Origin: Saccopteryx bilineata
Taxonomy: Eukaryota > Chordata > Mammalia > Chiroptera > Emballonuridae
Direction of reading: 5' to 3'
DNA: 64,000 nt
Assembly (NCBI RefSeq): GCF_036850765.1
Contig: NC_089495.1
Location: forward strand, 27,930,875 to 27,994,874
Part shown: in pieces, positions 47,440-59,412 of the stretch
How positions within the stretch are numbered: position 1 is the first letter of the stretch
Layout: each line of letters starts with the position of its first letter
The notes under the pieces: model-generated
The model's database searches: none
What the model saw: the letters and a program-made list of their open reading frames with translations, nothing else
Told to the model about the DNA's origin: nothing
Made by a program: the position numbers and the translations under genes

Positions 47440-48085
47440 TGTTTCTGCTCTTGTTCTGTATCCTCTCCATCCCCTATTACAGAATCATGTTTTTGATATA
47501 TATCACATTCCCCATTCCAGATTCACGTTTTTTATATGTATCACATTATCCTTATTTAAAATGTCAAGTTATGCCCTATTTAAAATCCTTCAATGGCTTT
47601 CCACAGTATTTAGAATTTATCCCATATTCTTTACCTTCCAAATCTGTAGGTTTTGGTTTATGCCCACCTCAGCAAATCTCAGGTTATGGCTCCATTCCCA
47701 TACTCCTCCAATCACTTTCCTAATTTCAGCCTCAGGGCTTTCTCACTTGCTGTTCTGCCTAGAACACAGATTGTCACCCTCACACTCCTTCACAAAACTG
47801 GTTACTTCTCGTTCTTCTCAACTTAAACAAAGATGTCTTTAGCCACTTCATTCAAAGTACTTCCCTCTGCATTCTCTACCACAGCTAACAGTTTACTCTC
47901 TTCATAGTGAGTAGCATCACTTTAGGAATATTTCTTTACTTACTTGTTTATTGGCTTTTCTCTCATTACATTATATTCCATAAGAGCAAGAACAATGTTT
48001 ATATTGTTTACCACAACATCTCCAGTCCCCAAAACAGAGCTTTGTAGATAACATTTGTTGAACAAATAAGTGAATGAATAATTGC
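47440..48085 (+). repeat. L2 3' region with tail, forward
   Basis: 'ttcaatggctttccacagta', 'cagcctcagggctttctcac', 'ttgctgttctgcctagaaca', 'ctccagtccccaaaacagag' and 'ttgttgaacaaataagtgaa' run in the order of L2 ORF2 end and 3' UTR. The long open frames here are chance. Confidence 0.8.
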
Positions 48086-48505
48086 TATTACAAATAGACC
48101 TGGGAAATGCTAGGAAGGTGAAAGGGATATAAAATGACATGAACTAGCTAGGGGCCAAGAGCTTTAGTTGAATAATCAACCCCTCTTTGATATCCTCTAT
48201 GGAGACAACAGTTAATTATCACTTATACTTGCAAATATGGGCCTCTTATTCACAAGGGTGAGGGATATTACTAGGGCAAAGAGAACCTTTACAATTATAT
48301 GTATTTGCCGAACCAATCTCATTTTTATCATTGAAAAAACACATCAAAGTATGCTTTTTTTCCAACAGTACAAAATAATTGTCTAGGTTTTAGACTCTAG
48401 GATACAAATTTAATGAGAAATTGCCAAGTACTATAGCTCAGATGAAGTCCTGAGGCAGGCTGACAAGCCACATGGAGAAACAGTTGATAAAGTGTTCAAT
48501 TCAAA

Positions 48506-48506
<1 letters not shown>
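48086..48506. other. No recognised feature
   Basis: No gene or repeat can be named. Confidence 0.4.
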
Positions 48507-48545
<39 letters not shown>

Positions 48546-48564
48546 ATGTATGTATGTATGTATG
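48507..48564 (+). repeat. Compound (CA)n(GTAT)n microsatellite
   Basis: About 18 CA units run directly into about five GTAT units. Confidence 0.95.
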
Positions 48565-50289
48565 TGAGCATCCATTTCTAAGGAAAAAAAGCAACTCGCC
48601 CAGAGCAGAGCTGGCCCAGTACTTCTGTTTTCAATATTTTGATGTGAGTCTACCAAACGCTTTTCAGTATGAACTAGAATTGATGGCTACATGGGAAGGA
48701 GGTGGTGCTTTACAAATTAGATCTTCTCTTTTTAAAGGGAAAGTCTGAAAGTTGCAGGAGAAACACCCAGAGGGCTATGTTTTTTCATTTATCATTTGGG
48801 ATAAGTGAAGAACCACAGACTACTTCAGATTATACACATTAAACTTTTCTCCTAACTGGAAGGTTATAAGCAGAATAGGAAAGACTGTTCAGACTAGCTA
48901 CTAGATATTCAGTTTGGGCCTGTGCATCTTAGTGTTTCTACTTGTGTTCTACAAGGAGGAGTCTGAAAACAATCAATAATGACCTAATCAAAATTCACCC
49001 CCTTTCTCAGGTGAATAGATTTGTCTTTTCTAAAGAAGGAAGTCATAAAAGAAGAAAGGAAAGACATGGGAGATGCGGTCTATAAAAAATAATCTGCAAT
49101 ATAAATGAGAATTTATGATGCAGAAGGAAAAGGTACTTCCAAAAATTATTCATAAGTGGATACAAAGGTAAATTTCATAAAGTATGTGGTTTAAATGCTG
49201 AAGAAAATTAAGAGACCCCAAAATAAGAGATGAGGGCTTGACAAAAATAATAACAGAAAACTAAAATTTACAATGGGCTGGTTGTGAGACAGTAAGAAAT
49301 AAAAAGAGAGCTGAAAGTAAAAATGCAATAGGATAATTAAATCAACATTAATTGCAGTTGAGAGCAGAATCAACACTGAGTAATATGAAATTATGGACTA
49401 CATACTGACAGTATGCTTTCAACTGTGGAGAGAGGACAGAGTGACTGAGAACACACATATGGAAGACAGAAATTCGAGATCAAAGGTAGAGGCAACTTGA
49501 GTCCCATAAGAAGACACCAGAACATATAAAGGTGAAGAAATTGAGTCATATAATTTTTTTTTCTCAAGTTCAAGAGAGACGTAAAACTCAAAATCAATCT
49601 AACTACCAAGCAATAGTAACAAAATGAGATACAGAGGGAAGCGTCTTGTAAGAGTGCTGAACTTAGAGGATAAAGATAACCAGCCACCCTGCCACCAAGT
49701 TTCCCTCAAACTCACTGGCTAGACCAGATTCTCTCCTTCACCTTCTTTGCATTTGTCTTTTATTGACCAGGAAGGCACCCCTGGGAAATGAGGAGGAAGT
49801 GGGGGAGAGGGAGACAGGAAGGCAAAGTAGGAGGAGGAAGGGGGAGACCTAACTGTGAAGAACTCCTTGCAATTTAAAAGTTCCTCTCCTCCTCCCACCC
49901 TCTTGGTTCACAAACCAGTTAGCCTGGTGCAGCGCTAACTTGGCCCTTCCTGAGATGTCCCCGTGTGAGCGCCCACCTGCTGAGCCCCGCTGGAATCCTC
50001 CCACAACTCCACAGAAACACTTGCGCCAGAAGCCAAAATGAGAGACTCCACCATGAGAGACTCCTACTTACCTCATGAACCAGGAATCCAGAGAGGATGA
50101 AAAGTTTCAGGTAGCACACATCTGAGGACCTAGACACAGATGGGGAGCATTACATTATTTCCTTGATTACACTGCTGTATTGAGAAAGTTTATGATTCTA
50201 GGTACTTGAGGGTATGTACTATTGAAATACATTGTACATTTTTCTACTTATTAGGAAATAGAAAAAAAGCAAAAAACAAACAAAAAAAC
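48565..50289. other. No recognised gene
   Basis: A GC-rich patch lies at about 49860-50100, containing a twelve-base motif (ATGAGAGACTCC) repeated at 50038 and 50053. No gene or repeat boundary can be defined. Confidence 0.35.
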
Positions 50290-50554
50290 AAAAACAAAAC
50301 AAAAAAGACATTTATATAATACCATACAATAAACAAAAGAAAGCATAAAAACTAAAAGCAGACAAAATATTTGACTTGTCACCTGTTAGAAGACAAAGGC
50401 TTATATTAGTTAAAACAACCAAAACACAAAATGTATATCATTTTTATAAAAAAACACTATAGGTGAATTTCAGTAAGTTTAAAATTGGGACAAAGGCCTA
50501 TCAGGCAATACCAAAGAAAAAATGGAGCTGCCACCTGCAACAAAACAGAAATCA

Positions 50555-50876
50555 GCCTGACCAGGTGGTGGCACAGTGGATAGAGCATCAGACTGGGATG
50601 TGGAGGACCCAGGTTCGAGACCCCGAGGTTGCCAGCTTGAGCACGGGCTCATCTGGTTTGAGCAAAGCTCACCAGCTAGGACCCAAGGTCGCTGGATCTA
50701 GCAAGGGGTTACTCAGTTTGCTGAAGGCCCACGGTCAAAGCACATATGAGAAAGCAATCAATGAACAACTAAGGTGTTGCAACAAAAAACTGATGATTGA
50801 TGCTTCTCATTTCTCTCTGTTCCTGTCCGTCTGTCCCTATCTATCCCTTTCTCTCTGACTCTCTCTCTGTCTTTGT

Positions 50877-50910
<34 letters not shown>
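50555..50910 (+). repeat. tRNA-derived bat SINE (CCTGACCAGG group)
   Basis: The head is CCTGACCAGGTGGTGGCACA. Box B is 'GGTTCGAGACCCC' and the body 'gtcaaagcacatatgagaaa'. The 3' end expands into a (CA)n run (50879-50910) in place of an A-tail. The target site AACAGAAATCA is at 50544-50554 and 50911-50921. Confidence 0.92.
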
Positions 50911-50912
<2 letters not shown>

Positions 50913-51062
50913 CAGAAATCAATTTTAAAGGCATTATGTGGGCAAAGATAATACTATTTTGATGGAAACTTTGACAATAAAATATAACGGTTATAAACCT
51001 TAATGCCTCAAATAATATTGGATATAAATATATTCAATGAATACTTTTAAAAAGACAAAGAA

Positions 51063-51430
51063 GGCCCTGGCCAGTTGGCTCAGCGGTAGAGCGTCGGCCC
51101 GGTGTGTGGAAGTCCCAGGTTCGATTCCTGGCCAGAGCACACAGGAGAAGCGCCCATTTGCTTCTCCACCCCTCCCCCTCTCCTTCCTCTCTGTCTCTCT
51201 CTTCCCCTCTCGCAGCCAAGGCTCCATTGGAGCAAAGTTGGCCTGGGCACTGAGGATGGCTCCATGCCTCCACCTTAGGTGCTAAAATTGCTCTGATTCC
51301 AACAGAACAGTGCCCGAGATGGGCAAAGCATTGCTCCCTGGTGGGCATGTTGGGTGAATCCCGGTCGGGCGCATGCAGGAGTCTGTCTCTCTGCCTCCCT
51401 GTTTCTCACTTCAGAAAAATAAAAAAAAAT
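51063..51430 (+). repeat. Long bat SINE (GCCCTGGCCGGTTGG group)
   Basis: The head is GGCCCTGGCCAGTTGGCTCA and box B 'GGTTCGATTCC'. The body has 'gctccattggagcaaagttg', and the tail is 'cacttcagaaaaataaaaaa'. Target site ACAAAGAA is at 51055-51062 and 51431-51438. Confidence 0.92.
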
Positions 51431-52610
51431 ACAAAGAACATTTGACATAGCCATAGTAGTGGGGGATTTTTTACACATCTTTTCGTTTTTGAGAGATAAT
51501 TTAGGAAATAAGAATAAATGAAAATAATTGTTAATTCAGTGAATTACAAATATTTTTTCAGTACATCTGTCATTGTGTCTAATGGTACAATGGTGATAAG
51601 GACAAATATCTTTAGAGCTTAGTGTATGTGGAAAAGCTTATTCATAAAGATGCATATATATTAAAAATTTGTATTAAGAATATATATATTGGTAACCACT
51701 GGAGACTATTACTTTTTTAATATTCATAGAAAGTTTCTTAAGATGAAGATAATTGAGGAAAACAAAAAAAATCTTTAGTTATTATACAAGTAAGATTCTA
51801 CCACTATCATGTTCTAAAAGTAGAAATTGATTACAAAAAAATTAGAGACAAAGCTTTATTGGCCTGAAAAAAACTCTCCTAACTAAAATAAAATATGATA
51901 GTTGCAACCTCATATTATTTAGAAATTAAGGACATAAAGAGCTCTATATTTGAGTGGTAATTTATGCTATGTGTTCAGAGAAACATCCATATCCTGAAAT
52001 GCTTATTAAAAATAGATTAGCCAATTATTTTATTCTAAATAGTAGAAAGAAATCAAGAATATACATCAGAAATTTTAAAGTTAAAATAGATATTAGTGAA
52101 TTAGAAAACAGAAAACACTATTATATAAAAGCATAAGATATATAAATATATAGGAATAAATTTAAAGTATGTACAAAAACTATGTAAGGAAATATATATG
52201 TATATATATTATGTGTATGTATATATATGTGTGTATGTACACATAATACCTATGTAAAAATATAGTTACACAAATATTAAGGAATAGGTTTTTATATATT
52301 ATTTAGAAGTAAATTTCATAAGTCATATGTAATATTTATATGAATAAAAATATAATGGAATCATAAACCACAATGTGTACAAATGAAGAGATACATAATG
52401 TTTCTGAAAAGGAAAACTCAATACTGGAAAAATATCAATTCTTACCAACTTACTCTAAACTTTTACAAAAATGAAAACTTCCCACAAGATTTTTTTGGAG
52501 GGGGGGCAGGGAAAGGTATGGTTCAGGAACTTTTGGCAGAATTATTCTAAATTCATCTAGGAACAAATTGATATAAAAAAATCCATTTGATCCTTAATGT
52601 GATTATAGGT

Positions 52611-53329
52611 GTTAATTCTCTCTATCCAAAGACCCCAGAGAAGTATCCATAATTGAATGTTGGGTTTATAACTCGTTGTATCACAGGAGATTGTGTAACC
52701 TTTGGGGCACGGGGTAGAGTGGCCTGACCTGCGGTGGCGCAGTGCGTAAGACCGTTGACATAGAAGGTGTTATGAAGGACCTTTTATCAGACTTGGGATT
52801 TGACTGAGTGATTTGGGGGAGGATCTCAGAAAAAAAGGAGGTTTATTCTGAATTGAATACTGTCATAAAGTGGGGGACAATTTTTGTTATAACTGAATAT
52901 TTTAATATAGCAACAGAGAAAGATGGTTAGAATGAGACAAAAGCTGTGATTGTTAAAAGAAAAAGTAGCATTCTCTCATATTAGCCAGAAGAGGGGGATG
53001 TTTGGTATTTTCTGGATTGCACTGTGATGGTGACTATGCTTAGACAATATTACAAAGTGGTCTTGCTGTGGCTCACTTTATCATGGTCTCATAGTGACTT
53101 TGTCTGAAGTTGGTGTTCTGTGAGATTATTTATGCCTAACAGGAGAACAACATAGCCTGGCTTTGAGTGACAGGCTTACTTCTAATAACTCTGACTTGTA
53201 ATTGTCAAGGTAATTCCTGAATCTCAGAAATTGCTTCTTTTTCTTTCTTGCAATGATATTTAGACTTCATTCTAACATCTTATTTTTAAACTATTCATTT
53301 TATTTCTTGATTTCTCTTTTTCTGACTTC
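52611..53329. other. No gene; short SINE head at about 52722
   Basis: A 45-bp piece, 'gcctgacctgcggtggcgca' and on to about 52765, is the head of a CCTGACCTGTGG-type SINE (plus strand) without its body or tail. The rest is unrecognised. Confidence 0.5.
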
Positions 53330-54220
53330 TTGAAGTTATGTAACATTCCTATTCTTTTAGTGGTTATTCTTAAAATTTAAAACATTCTTTATCCAGAAAT
53401 CAAGTAAGCCAACATCTCTATCCTTTTGTGGAATGATGCATGAACTCTGGAATATTTAAACTCTGATGTAGTTTCATTCCCATGTTATAGCTCCTATTTT
53501 AGTTTTCTAGCATTTTTTTTTTTACAGAGACAGAGAGAGAGACAGAGAGAGGGACAGACAGGGACAGACAGGAACAGAGAGAGATGAGAAGCATCAATCA
53601 TCAGTTTTTCATTGTGACACCTTAGTTGTTCATTGATTGCTTTCTCATACGTGCCTTGACCGTGGGCCTTCAGAAGACCGAGTAACCCCTTGCTTCAGCC
53701 AGTGACCTTGGGTCCAAGCTGGTGAGCTTTGCTCAAACCAGATGAGCCCGCGCTCAAGCTGGCGACCTCGGGGGTCTTGAACCTGGGTCCTCTGCATCCC
53801 AGTCCGACGCTCTATCCACTGCGCCACCACCTGGTCAGGCAGTTTTCTAGCATTTTTTAAAGCAACAGATTACATCATTAGTGATATTGTGAATAGTTAT
53901 CCTCATTAAAATACTACCAAAATATTAAAAAAAAATTTTTTATTCATACTAACTTTTTATACTCTCCTGCTTTCTTCTGGTTCCACTTTTTTTCCTAGTG
54001 AATGAAATAGGTCCTTTTAGAAGTTCTTTTACTTGGAGTTAATAATGTATAGATTATCATAGGCTTTTTGTTTGTCAGAAAATGTTTTTACTTTGCTCTC
54101 CGCTCTTGAATGGAAACCTAGCTAGGTACAGAATTTGACGTTAAAGGCAACTTTATTTGGAGATGGTGTTGTATTGTCATTGAGAATCTGTTAATGATAA
54201 TGTTTTCTTCTTTTATATTC
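53330..54220 (-). repeat. Old L1 fragment, reverse, split by a SINE
   Basis: The stretch around 'ttatccagaaatcaagtaag' (left) and 'ctagctaggtacagaatttg' (54118, right) looks like the complement of an L1M internal region. This is a weak, memory-based call. Confidence 0.4.
53518..53840 (-). repeat. tRNA-derived bat SINE (CCTGACCAGG group), reverse
   Basis: The minus-strand head CCTGACCAGGTGGTGGCGCA is at 53839. The body has 'gagcccgcgctcaagctggc'. The 3' end is ACAGAG-rich, with T-runs at about 53518. The target site AGTTTTCTAGCATTTTT is at 53501-53517 and 53841-53857, a perfect 17 bp. Confidence 0.94.
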
Positions 54221-54569
54221 CCAGAAGACATTATATAGAATAGATATTAATGCTTTTTAATTAGTTAATATTTATTTAGAATTAAGAGAGAGATCACAAC
54301 AAATTTAATCAGAATAATAAATAACCATTACTTTCTATGAATAAAGGTTTAGAAAAGTTTCTTCCTTTATTTCACAATTCATTACAGTAATGTCATAAAT
54401 TATTTCAGTAGCGTAGCCAGAATTTTAAAAATCTCTGTCAAATTTCTTTCATTTATGAGCTATTATAGACAAACTCATTGCTATTGTAGTATTCCTATAG
54501 TTTTGTGTTCAACAATAACAGGAATTTGGGTAAAATTATTTTTGCATGATTACTATACAAAAATAAAAC
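54221..54569. other. No recognised feature
   Basis: AT-rich. No gene or repeat boundary. Confidence 0.4.
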
Positions 54570-54583
54570 TGAGTGGTGCTTTT

Positions 54584-54953
54584 TTTTCCTGTATTTTTCT
54601 GAAGCAGGAAACAGGGAAACAGTCAGACAGACTCCCGCATGCACCTGATTGGGATCCACCCAGCATGCCCACCAGGGGATGATGCTCTGCTCATCTGGGG
54701 CATCGCTCTGCTGCAACCAGAGCCATTATAGTGCCTGAGGCAGAGGCCACAGAGCCATCCTCAGCACCCAAGCCAACTTTGCTCCAATGGAGCCTTGGCT
54801 GCGGGAGGGGAAGAGAGAGACAGAGAGGAAGGAGAGGGGGAGGGGTGGAGAAACAGATGGGCGCTTCTCCTGTGTGCCCTGGCCGGGAATTGAACCCGGG
54901 ACTCCCACATGCCAGGCCGACACTTTACCACTGAGCCAACCGGCCAGGGCCAA
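54584..54953 (-). repeat. Long bat SINE (GCCCTGGCCGGTTGG group), reverse
   Basis: The minus-strand head GCCCTGGCCGGTTGGCTCAG starts at 54950, with the box B complement 'gggaattgaacccg' near 54890. The T-rich 3' end is at 54584-54600. Target site TGAGTGGTGCTTTT is at 54570-54583 and TGAGCGGTGCTTTT at 54954-54967. Confidence 0.93.
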
Positions 54954-54967
54954 TGAGCGGTGCTTTT

Positions 54968-56155
54968 ATAATTTTACATTTTGCAGCATTGAGTATATTC
55001 TTGTTTTGACTAGGCATTGATAGGAACTAAGTTCTCTCCTTATAATTTTATCTAATGATTGAAAAAGTCTTATATAGATGAGTTTCTGGCTCTATATTGC
55101 AAATCTACTCACAAATTTCTGTGCTGGGTGTTGCAGGACACATTTATATTGTGATACAGCCCATATATTTTCATCTTAATGTCACATGGTTGAACCAGCA
55201 AAGTGGCCAGGAATAGAATTTCCAGAGCCAATTTTTATGGAATGGCTAGCAGTAAATTAACTTTCCTGAGAAATACTATTAAACAGCAAAAACATCTCCC
55301 ACTAAACCCAATGAATGAAGGCCCAGTTCAACTTGCCCTTAGTCATATCCCACAAAATATCCACAGCCACTTTGATTTACTCATCATGAGAGAAAATATA
55401 ATAGTGGGAATGTCACAGTGGAAAGAGTAATTAGTCTTACTTTTGCAAATTTACAAACACATATGACCTTGTGCACAGAGTCCTTTGCTCCTCCAGTGTC
55501 TTAGAAGGAGCTTATACAAGTGAGGGGCCCTGCAGTTTAAGATGTGTGACTTTACAGGAAATTCATCTTTTCTATTCTTCATCTGAACTAGCATTGCATT
55601 TAGGCTCTTCAACATACTGACACCTGTTGACTAAGGGGCAGTTCATTTTCAACAAGAGGTCAATCACTTTCCTTAAATGGAAACCAAAATGACTTTTGGG
55701 TTGTTTAGCTTCTCAAATAAATTATTTTTGAAAAATGGAACAAAGATAGGATTAAAGACCTCAAGAGAGAGATTCAGCCAACTTTTTTTGTTTGTTTTCC
55801 AGCTTGTTGGCTACTTGGAGAACCAAACATGCACACTTAAAGGGAGGTCTTACCTTTATATATAGTTTTCACAAAGATGATCTCCTGGACATGACGCTAG
55901 CATAGGAGTAATCTTCACATGAGATAAGAAGTGTGGTTAACCAAAGACAGAGAGAAATAATAGTAGCAAAAAGTTGGAAGTACTTTTCATGACCATTACT
56001 ACCATTTGTTAAGCATTTATTTTTTTAAAAGGCAATATATTTAAGATGTTATATCAATTTCAGTCCCTGCAGGAAAAGCATGGCACACTCAAATAGGATA
56101 ATTCAGTTTAATAAAATAATTGTTTAAGTGAGAACATGTTTAAGAGAATCCAACA
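54968..56155. other. No recognised gene
   Basis: The open frames at 55203-55430 and 55677-55865 (plus) show no domain. No repeat ends. Confidence 0.4.
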
Positions 56156-56169
56156 AAAAACGGTGGAGA

Positions 56170-56547
56170 GGCCCTGGCCAGTTGGCTCAGTGGTAGAGCG
56201 TCGGCCTGGCGTGCAGGAGTCCTGGGTTCGATTCCCGACCAGGGCACACAGGAGAAGTGCCCATCTGCTTCTCCACCCCTCCCCCTCTCCTTCCTCTCTG
56301 TCTCTCTCTTCCCCTCCCGCAGCCAGGGCTCCATTGGAGCAAAGTTGGCCTGGGCGCTGAGGATGGCTCTGTGGCCTCTGCCTCAGGCACTAGAGTGGCT
56401 CTGGTTGCAAAAGAGCAATGCCCCAGATGGGCAGAGCGTCGCCCCCTGGTGGGCATGCTGGGTGGATCCCGGTTGGGCGCATGCGGGAGTCTGTCTGACT
56501 GCCTCCCCATTTCCAACTTCAGAAAAATACAAAAAACAAAACAAAAC
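56170..56547 (+). repeat. Long bat SINE (GCCCTGGCCGGTTGG group)
   Basis: The head is GGCCCTGGCCAGTTGGCTCA, with box B 'GGGTTCGATTCCC', and the tail ends 'cagaaaaatacaaaaaacaa'. Target site AAAACGGTGGAG flanks it (about 56157-56168 and 56549-56560). Confidence 0.93.
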
Positions 56548-56560
56548 AAAAACGGTGGAG

Positions 56561-57228
56561 TAACCGGAGACTATCAATGTTAAGAGCTGTTAGTACCTGC
56601 ACACCTGGAGAAGCATAAAATGTGGATAAAGTTGAGGCTATTGCTATAGTTGTAGAGGGAAGCCACCTGAGAAGAGCTATGAAATTCACGGGAGGAAGGC
56701 AGCTACTGGCCCTACTGGCATCTGGCATTGAGAAAGCCGGGGAATGAATGTCCCAAACACACTCTTCTGCCCTGCAGTCTACTGTCTGTCCTTCTGAATT
56801 AACAGAAAGGCAAATATCAAGAAAACTATTCATGCAGCTCTGTCTCTTAAGACACACAGTATATGTCAAAATATGTAGAGTGGGTCTGGAAATGCAAGTA
56901 AACAGTAACACAGATAAACTAGGTTGAGGTATATAAAATTGCCAATATTTGACCAGCTTTAACCTATAACAACAACTTTTTGAAGTTTAATCTACTCTTA
57001 TTACATTTAAACTTCACAACAAACTTGCAAGCTCTATATTAATATTAAGATCCTCATTTTATATTGACCATTCTGAGGCTCAGAGACGTTGAGTCTGATA
57101 TATGAGGAAAAGTCTGATGAAGAAATTCTCCAAACATGTGAAAATACAGACTATGCTGTCACCTAACTTATTTTTCATAGAGAATAAGTTTCAGAGCTCT
57201 TTCTAAAATTATCTTATTTAAAACACAC
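56561..57228. other. No recognised gene
   Basis: A reversed MIR trace may lie at 57045-57105 ('aagatcctcattttatattg'). Nothing else. Confidence 0.35.
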
Positions 57229-57310
57229 AAAATTAGAAAATAATATAGCAATTCCTCAAAAAATTAAACGTAGAATTTAAAAATGGAAGGACCATATGAT
57301 CCAGCAATTT

Positions 57311-57311
<1 letters not shown>

Positions 57312-57350
<39 letters not shown>
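57312..57350 (+). repeat. (GT)n microsatellite
   Basis: About 19 GT units, inside the L1. Confidence 0.96.
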
Positions 57351-57353
<3 letters not shown>

Positions 57354-57528
57354 AAGAAGTGAAAGCAGAAACTCAAACAGATACATGGACACCCATGTTC
57401 TCCTCAGCATTATTCACAGTAGCCCAACAGAGAAAGCAATCTAGGTGTTCCTGAGCAGATGACTACATAAACAAAATGTGGTATATAAGTATACAGTACA
57501 ATATTATTAAGTCTTAAAAATTTTTTTT

Positions 57529-57888
57529 TTCATTTTTCCAAAGCTGGAAATGGGGAGGCAGTCAGACAGACTCCTGCATGTGCCCGACCGGGATCCACCC
57601 GGCATGCCCACCAGGGGGCAATGCTTTGCCCCTCTGGGGCATCACTCTGTTGGGTCCAGAGCCATTCTGGAGCCTGAGGCAGAGGCCACAGAGCCATACC
57701 CAGCGCCCGGGCCATCTTTGCTCCAATCGAGCCTTGCTGCAAGAGGGGAAGAGAGAGACAGAGAGGAAGGAAAGGGGGAGGGGTGGAGAAGCAAATGGGC
57801 GCCTCTCCTGTGTGCCCTGGCTGGGAATCGAACCCGGGACTCCTGCACGCCAGGCCGATGCTCTACCGCTGAGCCAACCGGCCAGGGC
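57529..57888 (-). repeat. Long bat SINE (GCCCTGGCCGGTTGG group), reverse
   Basis: The minus-strand head GCCCTGGCCGGTTGGCTCAG begins at 57888. Box B complement 'gaatcgaacccggg' is near 57830, and the T-run is at 57529. Target site CTTAAAAATTTTTTTT is at 57513-57528 and a near-identical copy at 57889-57905. Confidence 0.93.
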
Positions 57889-58324
57889 CTTAAAAAATTT
57901 TTTTTGACACATGCTACAACATGGCTGAACCTTGAAGATATTAAACTAAGTGAAATAAGCAAGTCATAAGAGGACAAATACTGTATGGTGCCTTTTACTG
58001 AGGTTCCTGGAATAGTCAAATACATGAAAACAGAGTACAATGGTGATTTCCAGGGCAGGGATGTGGTCAATAGTGAGTTATTGTGTCATAGGTACAGATT
58101 TTCAGCTTTTTCAGGTGAAGATGAAAAAGTTCTGAAGTTAGATGGTACTGGTGTGGGCACAACAATGGGGATGTGTTGAATACTACAGATCTGTACAGTT
58201 AATAATGATTAAAATGGTAAGTTTAGATATGTATATTTTACCACAATAAAAATGTACTAAAATCACAAAAGTCTAATTAAATTTATATAGCAGTTATTAT
58301 TAATATTGTTAATAATGTTTAAAT

Positions 58325-58430
58325 AGATGGAAATGCCGAGCCTCAGAGAGGTTAACTATCTTGTGCAATGTCATACAATTAATGACTATGGGGACTAAGC
58401 TTGAACCTCATGTCTTTCGACCAAAATTCT
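58325..58430 (-). repeat. MIR fragment
   Basis: 'gagcctcagagaggttaact', 'cttgtgcaatgtcatacaat' and 'ctaagcttgaacctcatgtc' run in reversed MIR order. Confidence 0.6.
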
Positions 58431-58842
58431 AACTTACTTTCTAGAAATACAAAATATTTTACAAACTCACTCCTAGACCAAGAATAATTTCAAGGTTCTT
58501 TAATTTCTAAGATAACTGAATAGGGCAAATGATGGTTTGGTGAAGAAAATAAAATCCACTTCCATGAATAAGTAATGTGTTTATCAACAATTGATAATTG
58601 CTAAAATCCATAATCCTCAAAGGTAACTATTGATGATCTGATGCACAGTACTTGTTTCTCGTTAAACTGCGTTGCTAGTTTTCTGGTATGATCTTGAGAG
58701 TGTTTGTTCTCAGTGTTGACATCTGCAATTCTGGGTGTTTCTTCCATCTCTGTCCAAAGTGCAAAAACATACAGGAATTGCTCTTACATTGTTACTGCTT
58801 TTCAACTTTATCTTCTGTTTAAAAGAGTGGATGAAATTGGAA

Positions 58843-58883
<41 letters not shown>

Positions 58884-59412
58884 TATGTGTACGTGGCGGG
58901 GGGTGGGAGGAGAAAAGAAAGAAAAAAATAAAGAAGATTGAATGCATTGGATTGGTATTGGCTTGAGAGCATCCTCACAACAACATAGGCTTTAGACTGG
59001 TTTGACAAATGTGGACAAATGTCACATCAAAAATTAAAAATAAATAGATTATGTTTGTCCTTTCATTATGAATAAATAGAATTTCTGAGTTTAACTGTAA
59101 ATTTGTGTTTTGCTAATCAGAATCAGAGCTAGAAGCTATTGGGTAGATTACTGGGTGAGTCTCTACCAATTAGATAGCTGTATGGAAAACCTCAAGCTTT
59201 CATTTGGCAAAGGGCATAACAGAACACAACCTAAAGCAAATATTCTAACTGAAATAAAAAATATCCTCAGTAGAGATCAAGTTTATATATCTATGGTCTA
59301 AATCACCAAATAATTTTTCCTTAATGCAGAGATCAACTTGTGATAAACTAACTCTTGACATTGCCCAACCTATTTAAGCAAAATAGAAAAGAAAACCAGT
59401 TCAAGTCAAATC
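58431..59412. other. No recognised gene; (GT)n at 58845
   Basis: A (GT)n run of about 17 units lies at 58845-58879, just ahead of 'gcggggggtgggagg'. The remaining bases hold no feature that I can name. Confidence 0.5.

Larger units (their letters stand above)
50290..52610 (+). repeat. Old L1 ORF2 fragment with two SINEs inside
   Basis: Decayed ORF2 landmarks occur in order: 'ataacggttataaaccttaa' (near 50986), 'agccatagtagtgggggatt' (51448), 'gaattagaaaacagaaaaca' (52098) and 'ctaaattcatctaggaacaa' (52547). It is full of stops and highly AT-rich. Two SINEs interrupt it at 50555 and 51063. Confidence 0.55.
57229..58262 (+). repeat. L1 3' end, split by a SINE and a (GT)n run
   Basis: 'catatgatccagcaatttca' (57293), 'ttctcctcagcattattcac' (57398), 'taagtgaaataagcaagtca' (57948), 'tactgtatggtgccttttac' and 'tacagttaataatgattaaa' are the ORF2 end and 3' UTR of an L1M element. 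It ends near 'accacaataaaaatg'. The SINE lies inside at 57529-57888. Confidence 0.8.

Noticed and set aside
47430..47842. Hydrophobic frames of 97-136 codons
   Set aside because: They lie in an ancient forward L2 whose T/C-rich plus strand gives leucine- and phenylalanine-rich translations by chance.
56187..56583. Open frames on both strands (72-120 codons)
   Set aside because: All are frames of the SINE at 56170-56547.
57550..58070. Open frames of 109-142 codons
   Set aside because: They read through the reverse SINE at 57529-57888 and then L1 3' sequence.
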